Positions 7,282-16,928 are shown, counted from the first letter of the stretch. The stretch is DNA of 64,000 nucleotides from Pseudomonas moraviensis (GCF_900105805.1 NZ_LT629788.1:2480001-2544000), one strand, 5' to 3'. Notes: generated by a model not told the origin, from the sequence alone. Numbers and translations are program-made.

Positions 7282-9507
7282 ATGCAGGCCTTTTTTGTGA
7301 GTGCTCTTTTCAACTGGCTGCGGCGGCCGAATGCCCGCCTCCTGTCCTTGATCGTTTTGGTATTGATCGTACCGGTGTGCCTGCGCGCGGCGTTGGGCTG
7401 GTCGACACCGCTGGGCTTTTTGTCGGATCTGGCCGTCGGCAGTCTGCTGGTGGTAGCACTGCATCGTCGCGCTTGGTGGCTGGCCTTGCCGGTGCTGGTG
7501 TTCTGGGCGCTGCTGGCGATCGCCACGGCAGAACTGGTCAGCGCCGTCGGCCGCCTGCCGACGCCTTCGGATATTCATTATTTGATCGACCCGCAGTTCG
7601 TCGAGAATTCCACCGGCGGCGGACTTGCGCACCCTGCCCTGGCTTTCGCTTTGTTGGGGGCATTGAGTTTCTGGCTGCTCACTCAAGTGGCCGGACGTGG
7701 TCTGTCTCGTCCGGCACTGCCGCGCGCGTTCTGGGCCGCGCCAATCGTGTTGTTCGCCGCACACTGGGCTGCGCAAAACCTGTGGCCGAACGACGGCGAC
7801 GCATGGCGCCTGTACAACCTGCCGCATCAATTGCTCGCCAGTGAAGTCGCCGACCTGCAGATCCAGGCCGAGGAATGGCTGGACGGTGACCTCGAAGAGC
7901 CGACGCCCGCAATGGCGGGGCTCACCGACGTCGACCTCAATGGCCAGAAGCTGCTGACCGCGCCGGGTCAGGCGCGCAACGTGTTGATCATCGCCCTGGA
8001 AGGCATTCCCGGCGCCTACATCCGTGCCAACCGCGAGGCGATCGGCAGTCATTATCAGGAAGACCTGATGCCCAACCTCAGCCGCTGGGCCGAGCGCGGC
8101 ATGAACACGCCGGATTACGTGCTGCACACCCATCAGACCATTCGCGGTCTGTACGCCATGCTCTGCGGTGACTACGACAAGCTCAACAACGGCACGCCCA
8201 AGGGCGTGGAAATGCTCACTCTCAACGAGCGCAATCAGGCCTGCCTGCCGGCGCAGCTGCGCGAGCACGGTTTCAGCACCCACTATCTACAGGGCGCCGG
8301 CCTGCGCTTCATGGCCAAAGACAAGATCATGCCGCACATCGGTTTCGATGCGACCCACGGCCTGGAATGGTTCAGCAACAGCAACTATCTGGAGTTCCCG
8401 TGGGGCAAGGATGACAAGGCGTTCTTCGAAGGCGCGCTGGATTACGTCGGCCAACTGAAAAAGCACAAACAGCCGTGGATGCTTACGTTGTTGACGGTCG
8501 GCACCCACCAGCCCTACTCCGCACCGGACGATTACCTGCAGCGCTATGAGACGCCGAAGCAGGCCGCCGTCGGTTACCTCGACGATGCGCTGGATCAGTT
8601 TCTTTCGGGGCTGGAACGCCAGGGCATTCTGAAAGACACGCTGGTGGTGATCACCTCGGATGAATCCCACGGCATCGACGGCGTGCGGCTGGCCTCTTCA
8701 TGGGGTTTCAATCTGACGCTGGCACCGGAACAGGCGCAACTGCCGCGCCTGAATGCCGGGGTGTACGGCCACGTCGATCTGAGCACTTCGATCCTCGACT
8801 ATTTCGACCTGCCCGTACCGACGGCGCTGAGCGGTCGTTCGCTGTTTCGCGACTACGATTCCGGGCGCGAAATCATGTCGTTCACCAACGGCAAACTGCG
8901 CTACCACAACGGTCAGGGCATTTTCTCCGAGTGCGACCTGCCGCGCCGCTGCCGCTATTACCAAAGCCCCGGCTTCATCGCCGAAAGCGCCACCTACAAA
9001 GGCACCTACAGCGGCCACCCGGCCCGGCAGATCGCCGCGCGCGCCGACGCCCTGGACCTGTCCTTGCTGCGCACGCCGCTCAACCATCGCTACCAGTTCG
9101 GCAGCAACAACATCATCCCTCTGCAAGCGCAGATAAAGGATGACTGGGCCGACAACCTGATCGGCGCGCAATACCTGGAAATGCCCAAAGGCTCACACAC
9201 CCGCGTACGCCTCACCGTGCGTTCGGTCGACCCGCAGCAGGCGGCGTACATTCAGCTCAAGGCCAAGGAATTCGAACAGGACGTGCAACTGGGCCTGCCG
9301 GCAGAAATGGTCGCCACGGCGGATCAGCCACTGGAGATGGATTTCAGTTTCGACAACCCACAACCGCGCAAGGCCTTTTCGTTTCATTTGTTGGGGTATG
9401 GGAATGGCGCGGTCGAAGTCAGCGACTTCAGCGTCATCACCGAATTGCCTGGCCAGGACGACATCCTCGACGACGTGCCGGAGGACGACACCGCGCAATC
9501 GAGCTAA
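7282..9507 (+). CDS. LTA synthase-like sulfatase-family membrane protein (phosphoglycerol transferase type)
   Basis: A 741-residue protein: about four or five hydrophobic segments in residues ~20-170, then a large alkaline-phosphatase/sulfatase-fold domain. Visible motifs are NVLIIALEGIPG at the start of the catalytic domain, HTHQTIRGLYAMLCG containing the likely nucleophilic threonine, and VVITSDESHG near the metal site. Relatives include Gram-positive lipoteichoic-acid synthase and OpgB/MdoB, which moves phosphoglycerol onto periplasmic glucans; other members are phosphoethanolamine transferases. In a pseudomonad the acceptor is unclear; modification of a periplasmic glucan or surface glycan is inference. 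The C-terminal ~200 residues past the catalytic core are unusual in length and end in an acidic tail (DDILDDVPEDD). Confidence 0.85.
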   Translation: MQAFFVSALFNWLRRPNARLLSLIVLVLIVPVCLRAALGWSTPLGFLSDLAVGSLLVVALHRRAWWLALPVLVFWALLAIATAELVSAVGRLPTPSDIHYLIDPQFVENSTGGGLAHPALAFALLGALSFWLLTQVAGRGLSRPALPRAFWAAPIVLFAAHWAAQNLWPNDGDAWRLYNLPHQLLASEVADLQIQAEEWLDGDLEEPTPAMAGLTDVDLNGQKLLTAPGQARNVLIIALEGIPGAYIRANREAIGSHYQEDLMPNLSRWAERGMNTPDYVLHTHQTIRGLYAMLCGDYDKLNNGTPKGVEMLTLNERNQACLPAQLREHGFSTHYLQGAGLRFMAKDKIMPHIGFDATHGLEWFSNSNYLEFPWGKDDKAFFEGALDYVGQLKKHKQPWMLTLLTVGTHQPYSAPDDYLQRYETPKQAAVGYLDDALDQFLSGLERQGILKDTLVVITSDESHGIDGVRLASSWGFNLTLAPEQAQLPRLNAGVYGHVDLSTSILDYFDLPVPTALSGRSLFRDYDSGREIMSFTNGKLRYHNGQGIFSECDLPRRCRYYQSPGFIAESATYKGTYSGHPARQIAARADALDLSLLRTPLNHRYQFGSNNIIPLQAQIKDDWADNLIGAQYLEMPKGSHTRVRLTVRSVDPQQAAYIQLKAKEFEQDVQLGLPAEMVATADQPLEMDFSFDNPQPRKAFSFHLLGYGNGAVEVSDFSVITELPGQDDILDDVPEDDTAQSS

Positions 9508-9510
9508 CCC

Positions 9511-9600
9511 CTGTAGGAGCTGCCGAAGGCTGCGATCTTTGCTTTTGATTTATCGGTGAACAACAAGATCAAAAAAACGCAGCCTTCGGCAGCTCCTGCA
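9511..9600. repeat. Inverted repeat of the GGAGCTGCCGAAGGCTGCGA family
   Basis: GTAGGAGCTGCCGAAGGCTG and its complement near 9579-9600 flank a ~45-base loop just after the stop codon at 9507. Related copies occur at 12217-12262 and 24163-24194. As RNA it would fold into a long hairpin and might act as a transcript end. Confidence 0.75.
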
Positions 9601-9727
9601 TGTGCGGCGAAAGAGTTTGCCTATCAGTGTCCAATAGTCGGGCTATTAGCCGAGTTGCCAACTCGGGTCTAGCCTTACCAGTCCGAAGTCGGCACGAGCC
9701 GGCCGCAGACCTGATAGGGATACGAAC

Positions 9728-12004
9728 ATGGCAAACGAATCGAAATGCCCGTTCAACCACGCCGCCGGTGGCGGTACGACGAACCGTGACTGGTGGCCGA
9801 ACCAACTCAACCTCAAGATCCTCAGCCAGCATTCACCCAAGTCCGATCCGCTGGGCCAGGACTTCGACTACGCCAAAGCCTTCAAAAGCCTCGACTTCCA
9901 GGCTCTGAAACAAGACATCAAAGCGCTGATGACCGACTCCCAGGACTGGTGGCCAGCCGACTTCGGCCATTACGGTCCGTTGTTCGTGCGCATGGCCTGG
10001 CACAGCGCCGGGACCTATCGCACCGCCGATGGCCGGGGTGGTGCCGGTTCCGGTCAGCAACGCTTTGCGCCGCTCAACAGCTGGCCGGACAACGTCAGCC
10101 TCGACAAGGCCCGCCGCCTGCTCTGGCCGATCAAGCAAAAATACGGACGCAATATTTCCTGGGCCGACCTGATCGTGCTCACCGGCAACGTCGCCCTGGA
10201 ATCCATGGGCTTCAAGACCTTCGGTTTCTCCGGCGGCCGCGCGGATGTCTGGGAACCGGATGAAGACGTTTATTGGGGCTCGGAAACCGAGTGGCTCGGC
10301 GGCGACAACCGTTATGGCAAAAGCAACGGCCCGGTGCAGGAACCCGGCGACGGCACACTGGTGGCTGAGCCCGACTTGCATGGCCGCGAAGAAAGCCGCA
10401 CCGATCAGGGCGAACGCAATCTGGAAAATCCCCTCGCCGCCGTGCAGATGGGCTTGATCTACGTGAACCCGGAAGGTCCTGAAGGCAACCCGGACCCGGT
10501 GGCCTCGGCCAAGGACATTCGCGAAACCTTCGGCCGCATGGCCATGAACGACGAAGAAACCGTGGCGCTGATCGCCGGCGGTCATGCGTTCGGCAAGACC
10601 CACGGCGCCGGCCCTGCCGACAATGTCGGTGCCGAACCGGAAGCGGCCGGCCTTGAACAACAAGGTCTGGGCTGGAAAAACGCTTTCGGCACCGGGAAAG
10701 GCGCCGACACCATCACCAGCGGCCTGGAAGTCACCTGGACCACCACGCCAACACAGTGGAGCAACAACTATCTGGAAAACCTGTTCGGCTTCGAATGGGA
10801 GCTGAGCAAAAGCCCGGCGGGCGCCAATCAGTGGCAACCGAAAAACGGCGCCGGTGCAGGCACCGTTCCCCACGCTCACGATCCGAACAAGAAGCTCTCG
10901 CCGACCATGCTCACCTCCGACCTGGCGCTGCGTTTCGATCCAGCCTATGAGCAGATCTCGCGACGCTTCCTGGCCAATCCCGATCAGCTCGCCGACGCGT
11001 TCGCCCGCGCCTGGTACAAGCTGATCCATCGCGACATGGGGCCACTCTCTCGCTACCTCGGCCCGGAACTGCCGCAAGAGGAGTTGCTCTGGCAAGATCC
11101 GCTGCCCGACGTAACGCATGCGCTGATCGATGACAGCGACGCCACGGCGCTGAAGAACAAGGTGCTGGATTCAGGACTGTCGGTCTCGCAACTGGTCTCC
11201 ACCGCGTGGGCGGCAGCGTCGACCTTCCGCGGCTCGGACAAGCGCGGCGGTGCCAACGGCGGGCGCTTGCGTCTGGCCCCACAGAAGTTCTGGCAGGCCA
11301 ACCAGCCGGAGCAACTGGACAAGGTGCTGAGCACACTCGAAGGCATTCAGAACGACTTCAACAACGGCGCGGCCGGTGGCAAGAAGATCTCGCTGGCCGA
11401 CTTGATTGTGCTGGCCGGCAATGCCGGGGTGGAGAAAGCCGCGCAAAACGCCGGGCATTCGGTGTCGGTGCCGTTCTCACCGGGCCGCGTCGATGCTTCG
11501 CAGGAGCAGACCGATGTCGAATCGTTCGGCTTCCTCGAACCGATCGCCGACGGTTTCCGCAATTACAGCAAAGGCAAATACACGGTTGCGGCGGAAACCC
11601 TGCTGATCGACAAGGCGCAATTGCTCACCCTCACCGCGCCGGAAATGACCGTACTGGTGGGTGGTCTGCGGGTGTTGAACACCAACGTCGGGCAGACCCG
11701 GCATGGCGTGTTCACCGACCAAACCGAAGCGCTGAGCAATGACTTCTTCACCCACCTGCTGGACATGGGTGTGGAGTGGACGCCGACCTCGCGGGATGCC
11801 GACGAGTTCGAGGGTCGTGATCGCCAGACCGGAGCGGCGAAATGGACGGCGACGCGGGTGGATCTGGTGTTCGGCTCGAATGCGCAATTGCGCGCATTGG
11901 CCGAGGTGTATGCCAGTTCCGACGCGAAGACGCAGTTCGTCAACGATTTCGTCAAGGCATGGACGAAGGTGATGAATCTGGACCGGTTTGATCTGCGTAA
12001 ATAG
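9728..12004 (+). CDS. katG: Catalase-peroxidase KatG
   Basis: A 758-residue bifunctional haem catalase-peroxidase that destroys hydrogen peroxide in the cytoplasm. The distal site is in VRMAWHSAGTYR (Arg88, Trp91, His92); Trp91, the tyrosine in LIYVNPEGP and a downstream Met form the covalent adduct needed for catalase activity. The proximal histidine motif is GGHAFGKTHGAG. The second, non-haem-binding half repeats the fold, as is normal. Length is normal for the family. There is no signal peptide. The start ATG follows AGGGATACGAAC. No oxyR gene is adjacent in this window; OxyR control is likely from family knowledge but not visible. A strong terminator follows. Confidence 0.97.
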   Translation: MANESKCPFNHAAGGGTTNRDWWPNQLNLKILSQHSPKSDPLGQDFDYAKAFKSLDFQALKQDIKALMTDSQDWWPADFGHYGPLFVRMAWHSAGTYRTADGRGGAGSGQQRFAPLNSWPDNVSLDKARRLLWPIKQKYGRNISWADLIVLTGNVALESMGFKTFGFSGGRADVWEPDEDVYWGSETEWLGGDNRYGKSNGPVQEPGDGTLVAEPDLHGREESRTDQGERNLENPLAAVQMGLIYVNPEGPEGNPDPVASAKDIRETFGRMAMNDEETVALIAGGHAFGKTHGAGPADNVGAEPEAAGLEQQGLGWKNAFGTGKGADTITSGLEVTWTTTPTQWSNNYLENLFGFEWELSKSPAGANQWQPKNGAGAGTVPHAHDPNKKLSPTMLTSDLALRFDPAYEQISRRFLANPDQLADAFARAWYKLIHRDMGPLSRYLGPELPQEELLWQDPLPDVTHALIDDSDATALKNKVLDSGLSVSQLVSTAWAAASTFRGSDKRGGANGGRLRLAPQKFWQANQPEQLDKVLSTLEGIQNDFNNGAAGGKKISLADLIVLAGNAGVEKAAQNAGHSVSVPFSPGRVDASQEQTDVESFGFLEPIADGFRNYSKGKYTVAAETLLIDKAQLLTLTAPEMTVLVGGLRVLNTNVGQTRHGVFTDQTEALSNDFFTHLLDMGVEWTPTSRDADEFEGRDRQTGAAKWTATRVDLVFGSNAQLRALAEVYASSDAKTQFVNDFVKAWTKVMNLDRFDLRK

Positions 12005-12022
12005 CTGGTTGTTGTGCCAATG

Positions 12023-12050
12023 AAAATGCCGCTCGTTGAGCGGCATTTTT
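12023..12050 (+). terminator. Rho-independent terminator of katG
   Basis: ATGCCGCTC and GAGCGGCAT form a perfect nine-base-pair stem around a GTT loop, with a run of T on the 3' side, about 20 bases after the katG stop. Confidence 0.9.
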
Positions 12051-12059
12051 GTGTCTGCT

Positions 12060-12204
12060 TTGCCCTCTTCCAATGGGAGAGGGGGAAAGGGAGCCGATCG
12101 AGGGCTTTCCAGATCCTGAGTTCGACTCGGTAATTCAGGTCGGCGGATAGAAAAAGGCACCTCGGTCAGTCCCCTCTCCCTCTGGGAGAGGGTTAGGGTG
12201 AGGG
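12060..12204. repeat. Dispersed ~150-bp repeat, copy 1
   Basis: This stretch shares GGGGGAAAGGGAGCCGAT, CTGAGTTCGACTCGGTA and GGGAGAGGGTTAGGGTGAGG, in the same order and similar spacing, with 28987-29148. The ends are rich in complementary CCCTCTCC/GGAGAGGG blocks, giving a foldable element. It lies between the katG terminator and the end of pepN. Confidence 0.8.
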
Positions 12205-12216
12205 GCGGTGATCATC

Positions 12217-12262
12217 AAAATCAAAAGATCGCAGCCTCGTTTCACTCGACAGCTCCTACAGG
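12217..12262. repeat. Partial copy of the AGCTGCCGAAGGCTGCGATC repeat family
   Basis: AAAAGATCGCAGCC and AGCTCCTACAGG surround a diverged middle, at the 3' end of the minus-strand pepN gene. It may contribute to transcript ending or mRNA stability. Confidence 0.55.
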
Positions 12263-12268
12263 ATCGGG

Positions 12269-14926
12269 TTACGCCAGGCTTTTGCTTACCACTTCATACA
12301 CGTCGCTGGACAACGCTCCGGACGCCAGGATCCGCTCCAGCTCACCCTTCATCAGCGCCTGACGCGCGCTGTCGTATTTGCGCCAGCGGGTCAGCGGCGC
12401 CAGTTGGCGTGAAGCGATCTGTGGGTTGAAGCCGTTCAGTTCGATCACCAGATCGGCGAGGAAGCGATAGCCGGAGCCGTCCGCCGCGTGGAAGTTGATC
12501 AGGTTCTGCCCGGCGAAGGCGCCGATCAGTGCGCGCACCTTGTTCGGGTTCTTGATGTTGAACGCCGGGTGCTGCATCAATGCCTTCACGCGCTCCAGCC
12601 CGCCTGGCAAGGTGCTGCCGGCCTGCACGCTGAACCACTGATCCATGACCAGCGGATTGTCCTTGAAGTGCTCGGCGAAACTGGCCAAAGCCGCGGCCTT
12701 CTGCTCTTCGAACGGCGAGTTGACCAGCACCGCCAGCGCGGTCAGGCGCTCGGTCATGTTGTCGGCCGTCTCGAACTGCTCCAGCGCCGCCGCCAGGACT
12801 TCCGGCTTGCCGCTGAGCATCAGGTACGACAGGGCAATATTCTGCAGCGCGCGTCGGGCGAAGTGCTCGGCCTCGGCTACGTACGGAGTCTTTTTCGACA
12901 GATCGCGGTTGGCCTGATAACGCAGCCACAGCGCTTCGAACAAGCCTTCGGCCAGTTGCTTGCGGGCAAATTCGCGCGCGACATGAATCGCCTCGACGTC
13001 GGCCACTTCGCTGATCTCGGTAAGATACGCCTCACCCGGCAACGAGAGCATTTCGGCGACCATCGCCTGATCCAGCGACTCGTCGGACAGCACCGTGCGC
13101 AGCGCCGACACCAGACGCGGATCGAGCGTCAGGCTCTCGCCCTTCTGATGCTGAGCGATCAGTTCCTGCAGCACTTGCACCGCCAATTGCTGACCGGCAT
13201 CCCAGCGGTTGAAGCCGTCGCTGTCGTGCTGCATGAGGAACATCAGTTGATCGCGGTTATACGGGAAGCTCAGTTTCACCGGCGCCGAGAAGCCACGCAG
13301 CAGCGATGGCAACGGCTGTTCGTTGATATCGATGAAAGTGAAGGTCTGTTCGGCTTCGGTCACCGAAATCACCCGAGTGGTGCCTTGTGCCGAGGCTTCG
13401 CCAGCCAGACGCAGGGCGATTTCGTTGCCCTGGCTGTCGAGCAGGCCGAGCTCGACCGGAATCACGAACGGTAGTTTTTCCACCTTGTCCGGAGTCGGCG
13501 GGCAGCTCTGGCGGAAGGTCAGGCTGTAGGTTTTCGCGGCGGCGTCATAGGACTCGGACACTGCCAGACGTGGCGTGCCGGCCTGGCTGTACCAGCGCTT
13601 GAACTGACTGAGGTCGACGCCATTGGCGTCTTCCATGGCCTTGACGAAATCGTCACAGGTCACGGCCTGACCATCGTGGCGTTCGAAATACAGATCGCTG
13701 CCCTTACGGAAACCTTCGGCACCGAGCAAGGTGTGGATCATGCCAACCACTTCCGAACCCTTTTCGTACACGGTCAGGGTGTAGAAGTTGGAAATCTCGA
13801 TGAAGCTGTCCGGGCGCACGGCGTGGGCCATGGGGCCGGCATCTTCGGCGAACTGGTGGGTGCGCAGATAGGCCACGTCCTGAATGCGCTTGACCGTCGC
13901 CGAGTTCATGTCCGAGGAGAAACCGGCGTCGCGGAACACCGTGAAGCCTTCCTTGAGCGACAGCTGGAACCAGTCGCGGCAGGTCACGCGGTTGCCCGAC
14001 CAGTTGTGGAAATATTCGTGGGCTACGATCGCCTCGACCCGCTGATGCGCGGCGTCGGTGGCGGTTTCGGCGCGGGCCAGCACGGCGCTGGAGTTGAAGA
14101 TGTTGAGGCCCTTGTTCTCCATCGCGCCCATGTTGAAATCGTTGACCGCGACGATCATGAAGATGTCCAGATCGTACTCGCGACCGTAGACCTCTTCATC
14201 CCAGCGCATGGATTTCTTCAGGCTGTTCATCGCGTGCTGGCACTTGTCGATGTTTTCCGGCTCGACGTAAATGCGCAGCGCGACATTGCGCTGGCTCATG
14301 GTGGTGAAGGTGTCTTCGACGCACCACAGATCACCGGCGACCAGTGCAAACAGGTACGCCGGTTTCTTGAACGGATCTTCCCAGGTCGCCCAGTGCCGGC
14401 CGTCTTCGCCAGGGCCGGAAGCGATCGGGTTACCGTTGGAGAGCAGCACCGGGTAGCTGTGCTGTTCGGCCACCACTGTGGTGGTGAACTTGCTCATCAC
14501 GTCCGGGCGGTCGAGGTAATAGGTGATCTTGCGGAAGCCTTCGGCCTCGCACTGGGTGCAGAACATCGTGCCGGACTTGTACAGGCCTTCCAGCGCGGTA
14601 TTGGTTTCCGGGTGGATGCGCACGCTGGTGTCGAGCGTGAACGTTTCGCTGGTTGGCTGCAGGGTCAGGTGGCTGTCGGAGACTTGATAGTCGGCAGCGC
14701 TCAGCTCCTGGTCCGCCAGCGTCACCGAGATCAGCTCCAGTTGCTGGCCGTCGAGCACCAGTGGCGGCAAGCCGGCACCGCGCTCAGGGTTGCGGCGCAT
14801 CACCAGTTGCGCGTGAACCAGGCTGTGGTCCTCGAACAACTCGAAGGTCAGGTGCGTTTCGTCGATCAGGTACTCGGGCGCCTGATAGTCCTTGAGGTAA
14901 ATCATCTTCGGTTGTTCGGTGCGCAT
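12269..14926 (-). CDS. pepN: Aminopeptidase N (M1 family zinc metallopeptidase)
   Basis: An 885-residue cytoplasmic aminopeptidase of the gammaproteobacterial M1 type, removing N-terminal residues from peptides. The exopeptidase motif GAMENKGLNIF and the zinc site HEYFHNWSGNRVTCRDWFQLSLKE (HExxH with the distal Glu 19 residues on) are intact. Full family length, no signal peptide. AAGGA precedes the ATG. The gene starts 10 bases after the DUF2797 stop, so it is probably the last gene of the minus-strand cluster that begins at nadK or YeaC. Confidence 0.96.
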   Translation of the reverse strand: MRTEQPKMIYLKDYQAPEYLIDETHLTFELFEDHSLVHAQLVMRRNPERGAGLPPLVLDGQQLELISVTLADQELSAADYQVSDSHLTLQPTSETFTLDTSVRIHPETNTALEGLYKSGTMFCTQCEAEGFRKITYYLDRPDVMSKFTTTVVAEQHSYPVLLSNGNPIASGPGEDGRHWATWEDPFKKPAYLFALVAGDLWCVEDTFTTMSQRNVALRIYVEPENIDKCQHAMNSLKKSMRWDEEVYGREYDLDIFMIVAVNDFNMGAMENKGLNIFNSSAVLARAETATDAAHQRVEAIVAHEYFHNWSGNRVTCRDWFQLSLKEGFTVFRDAGFSSDMNSATVKRIQDVAYLRTHQFAEDAGPMAHAVRPDSFIEISNFYTLTVYEKGSEVVGMIHTLLGAEGFRKGSDLYFERHDGQAVTCDDFVKAMEDANGVDLSQFKRWYSQAGTPRLAVSESYDAAAKTYSLTFRQSCPPTPDKVEKLPFVIPVELGLLDSQGNEIALRLAGEASAQGTTRVISVTEAEQTFTFIDINEQPLPSLLRGFSAPVKLSFPYNRDQLMFLMQHDSDGFNRWDAGQQLAVQVLQELIAQHQKGESLTLDPRLVSALRTVLSDESLDQAMVAEMLSLPGEAYLTEISEVADVEAIHVAREFARKQLAEGLFEALWLRYQANRDLSKKTPYVAEAEHFARRALQNIALSYLMLSGKPEVLAAALEQFETADNMTERLTALAVLVNSPFEEQKAAALASFAEHFKDNPLVMDQWFSVQAGSTLPGGLERVKALMQHPAFNIKNPNKVRALIGAFAGQNLINFHAADGSGYRFLADLVIELNGFNPQIASRQLAPLTRWRKYDSARQALMKGELERILASGALSSDVYEVVSKSLA

Positions 14927-14936
14927 GCTGGAATCC

Positions 14937-15767
14937 TTATTGATGCACGGCGAGCTGGTAGGCCGTGTATTTACGAATGTTGATCACGCCGGTGTCGAAG
15001 ATCAGGTACTGGCCCTTGATCCCCAGCAGCGTGCCTTCGGCAATCGGGTTCTTGTCCAGGTTGAAGCTGACGATTTTCGCCGGGTATTGTTCGACGGGAT
15101 AGCGGATTTCCAGCGGTTCGACATCGGCAATCGTCTGAATTGCCTGTAGGCCGAATCGCTCCTGCAAACCTTGCAGGCCTTCGGCGCAGCTTTCGAACAA
15201 CTGATCGCGCACCTGCGCCAGATCCACCGCCGCCGCGTCGCCCTTGAGCAATGCGCGCCAGTTGGTCTTGTCCGCCACCTGACTGCGGAACAGGTCTTCG
15301 ACAAACCCCGATTGCTGGCGTGTCGACACGCGCATGATCGGCAGCGCCTGACTCGCGCCCTGATCGAGCCAGCGGGTCGGCAACTGCGTAGCACGGGTGA
15401 TGCCAACCTTGATGCCTGACGAATTGGCCAGGTAAACCACATGGTCGGTCATACAGAATTTCTCGCCCCACTCCGGATCGCGGCAGGTGCCGGCGTCGAA
15501 ATGGCAGCGCTCGGGGCTCATGATGCACAGGTCGCATTGCGCCAGTTTGGTCATGCACGGGTAGCAATAGCCCTGACTGAAACTGGTTTTGGTCCTGCGC
15601 CCGCAATGGCTGCAATGGATCGCGCCCAGGAACTCCAGACGCAGCGTGCTGCCGATCAACGGATTGACCGGCACCTCGACATCATCCAGACGAAACGCGT
15701 ACTGCACGTTCGGCCCGTCCAGGCGCGCCGACATTTTGCTGATTGCACCGCGGCCAATCTCGATCAA
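14937..15767 (-). CDS. DUF2797 protein with Cys-rich zinc-binding region
   Basis: About 276 residues. Near the N-terminus come GAISKMSARLDGP and the cysteine cluster HCSHCGRRTKTSF..CYPC..QCDLC..HFDAGTC, which looks like a zinc site. Then FCMTDHVVYLANSSGIKVGITR resembles a GIY-YIG-like fragment, suggesting a nucleic-acid role (inference). The end FDTGVINIRKYTAYQLAV is strongly conserved in pseudomonad relatives I recall. The start is uncertain: a TTG at 15767 that overlaps the YeaC stop keeps the IEIGRGAISK segment, while the first ATG (15734) would remove it. I chose TTG. Function unknown. Confidence 0.8.
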   Translation of the reverse strand: MIEIGRGAISKMSARLDGPNVQYAFRLDDVEVPVNPLIGSTLRLEFLGAIHCSHCGRRTKTSFSQGYCYPCMTKLAQCDLCIMSPERCHFDAGTCRDPEWGEKFCMTDHVVYLANSSGIKVGITRATQLPTRWLDQGASQALPIMRVSTRQQSGFVEDLFRSQVADKTNWRALLKGDAAAVDLAQVRDQLFESCAEGLQGLQERFGLQAIQTIADVEPLEIRYPVEQYPAKIVSFNLDKNPIAEGTLLGIKGQYLIFDTGVINIRKYTAYQLAVHQ

Positions 15768-16024
15768 TGGATGGCATCCGACTTGAACAGGATGTTCGGC
15801 ACTTCGATCGACTTCGACGCACACTCTTGCGGGCCCATGTAACCGGTGCGCTGGTCTTCCGGCAGGTTCTGGATTTCCCAGGCGATCATCGCCTGCAACG
15901 ACAGCTCGCGCTGTTCGGCGGTGAGTTTGTTGCCGTCCGACCATTTGCCGATTTCCACGGCCAGTTTCAGGCTCTCGTAGATGTCCGGGGTGATGTTGCT
16001 GATCATGTCGTTGAAAGAGGACAT
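15764..16024 (-). CDS. YeaC-like DUF1315 protein
   Basis: An 86-residue soluble protein of the DUF1315/YeaC family: FNDMISNITPDIYESLKLAV at the start and QAMIAWEIQNLPEDQRTGY in the middle are characteristic. The function of the family is unknown. Its stop overlaps the probable TTG start of the DUF2797 gene, and the two families are commonly neighbours in pseudomonads, so a shared role is likely. A 34-base gap separates it from the rhomboid gene behind it. Confidence 0.85.
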   Translation of the reverse strand: MSSFNDMISNITPDIYESLKLAVEIGKWSDGNKLTAEQRELSLQAMIAWEIQNLPEDQRTGYMGPQECASKSIEVPNILFKSDAIH

Positions 16025-16058
16025 CAGGGTCTCCGTGCTCTTTACTGAAGCAAAAATT

Positions 16059-16928
16059 TTAGACGGCCAGTTTACGGCGGTTATACAAACCGCCCAACAA
16101 ACCGGTGAAGCATCCGATGAGTAACCCGCTCAGGTGCGCGGCGTTGGCGATCTGGCCGAAACCGATCAGCGAGACCAGCCCGGACATGCACACCACCAGC
16201 CACACCAGCATCATCACCAGCACCCCGCGCGGCAGGCGATAGGCCGGGTTCGGCGCCAGCAACTGGAAGATCCAGCAATGCCCGAGCAAACCGTAGAGCA
16301 CGCCGGACAGCCCACCAAACAGGCTCGGGCCGCTCCAGACGAACTGCGCATAGTTGGACACCAGACTGAACAGCAGCGTCAGGCCGATCAGGTTGATGCT
16401 GCCCTGGCGCGACTCGATGCGCCGCCCCAGCTCCCAGTACCACATGCCGTTCATGGCCAGATGGAGGATGCCGAAGTGGATCAGCATCGGCGTGATCAGC
16501 CGCCACCACTGCCCTGCTGCCAGACTGTCGGCCAGCGGCGTGAAGTGGATGTACTCGCCGATCACGCGGAAATCGAGGAAGGTCAGCCAGCGCAGCGTTT
16601 CCAGATTTTCGCCGAGAAAGGTCAGACCGCCGACGATCAGGCTCAACAGCAGAATGAATCCGGTGGCCCTGGCGTGTTTCAGCTGTTCGGCAAAACCCGG
16701 CCTTTTGAAGGTCTGGCCCACAGGCATGTCCAGTTGCTGATCCGGGTCGCCGGCCGGGAAGCGCTCGTACAGCGAACGCACGTCCTCGCTGATTTCCTCC
16801 GGCGCCCACAGCACCTGCTCGCCCGCTGCTTCGCTGACCCGATGGGGCACTTGCATACGTTGCAGCAGCTTGACGAAGCCGCTCAAATCCACCGCCAACG
16901 GCAGGCGCAATACCGCTACCGCACTCAT
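16059..16928 (-). CDS. GlpG-like rhomboid intramembrane serine protease
   Basis: A 289-residue integral membrane protease. The cytosolic N-terminal ~100 residues (LPLAVDLSGFVKLLQRMQV) are followed by six or more membrane segments. The catalytic serine is in GLSGVLYGLLG, and the paired histidine is in NAAHLSGLLIG near the C-terminus; HFGILHLAMNGMWYWELGR is the loop-1 region. It cleaves membrane proteins within or near transmembrane helices. The start at 16928 was chosen because GGAGGTGC lies just upstream and the ATG overlaps the stop of the phosphoesterase gene. Translational coupling is likely. Confidence 0.92.
   Translation of the reverse strand: MSAVAVLRLPLAVDLSGFVKLLQRMQVPHRVSEAAGEQVLWAPEEISEDVRSLYERFPAGDPDQQLDMPVGQTFKRPGFAEQLKHARATGFILLLSLIVGGLTFLGENLETLRWLTFLDFRVIGEYIHFTPLADSLAAGQWWRLITPMLIHFGILHLAMNGMWYWELGRRIESRQGSINLIGLTLLFSLVSNYAQFVWSGPSLFGGLSGVLYGLLGHCWIFQLLAPNPAYRLPRGVLVMMLVWLVVCMSGLVSLIGFGQIANAAHLSGLLIGCFTGLLGGLYNRRKLAV

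Noticed and set aside
13676..14983. A 435-codon plus-strand frame
   Set aside because: It is antisense to pepN, whose active-site motifs are intact; the plus-strand translation has no recognisable feature.
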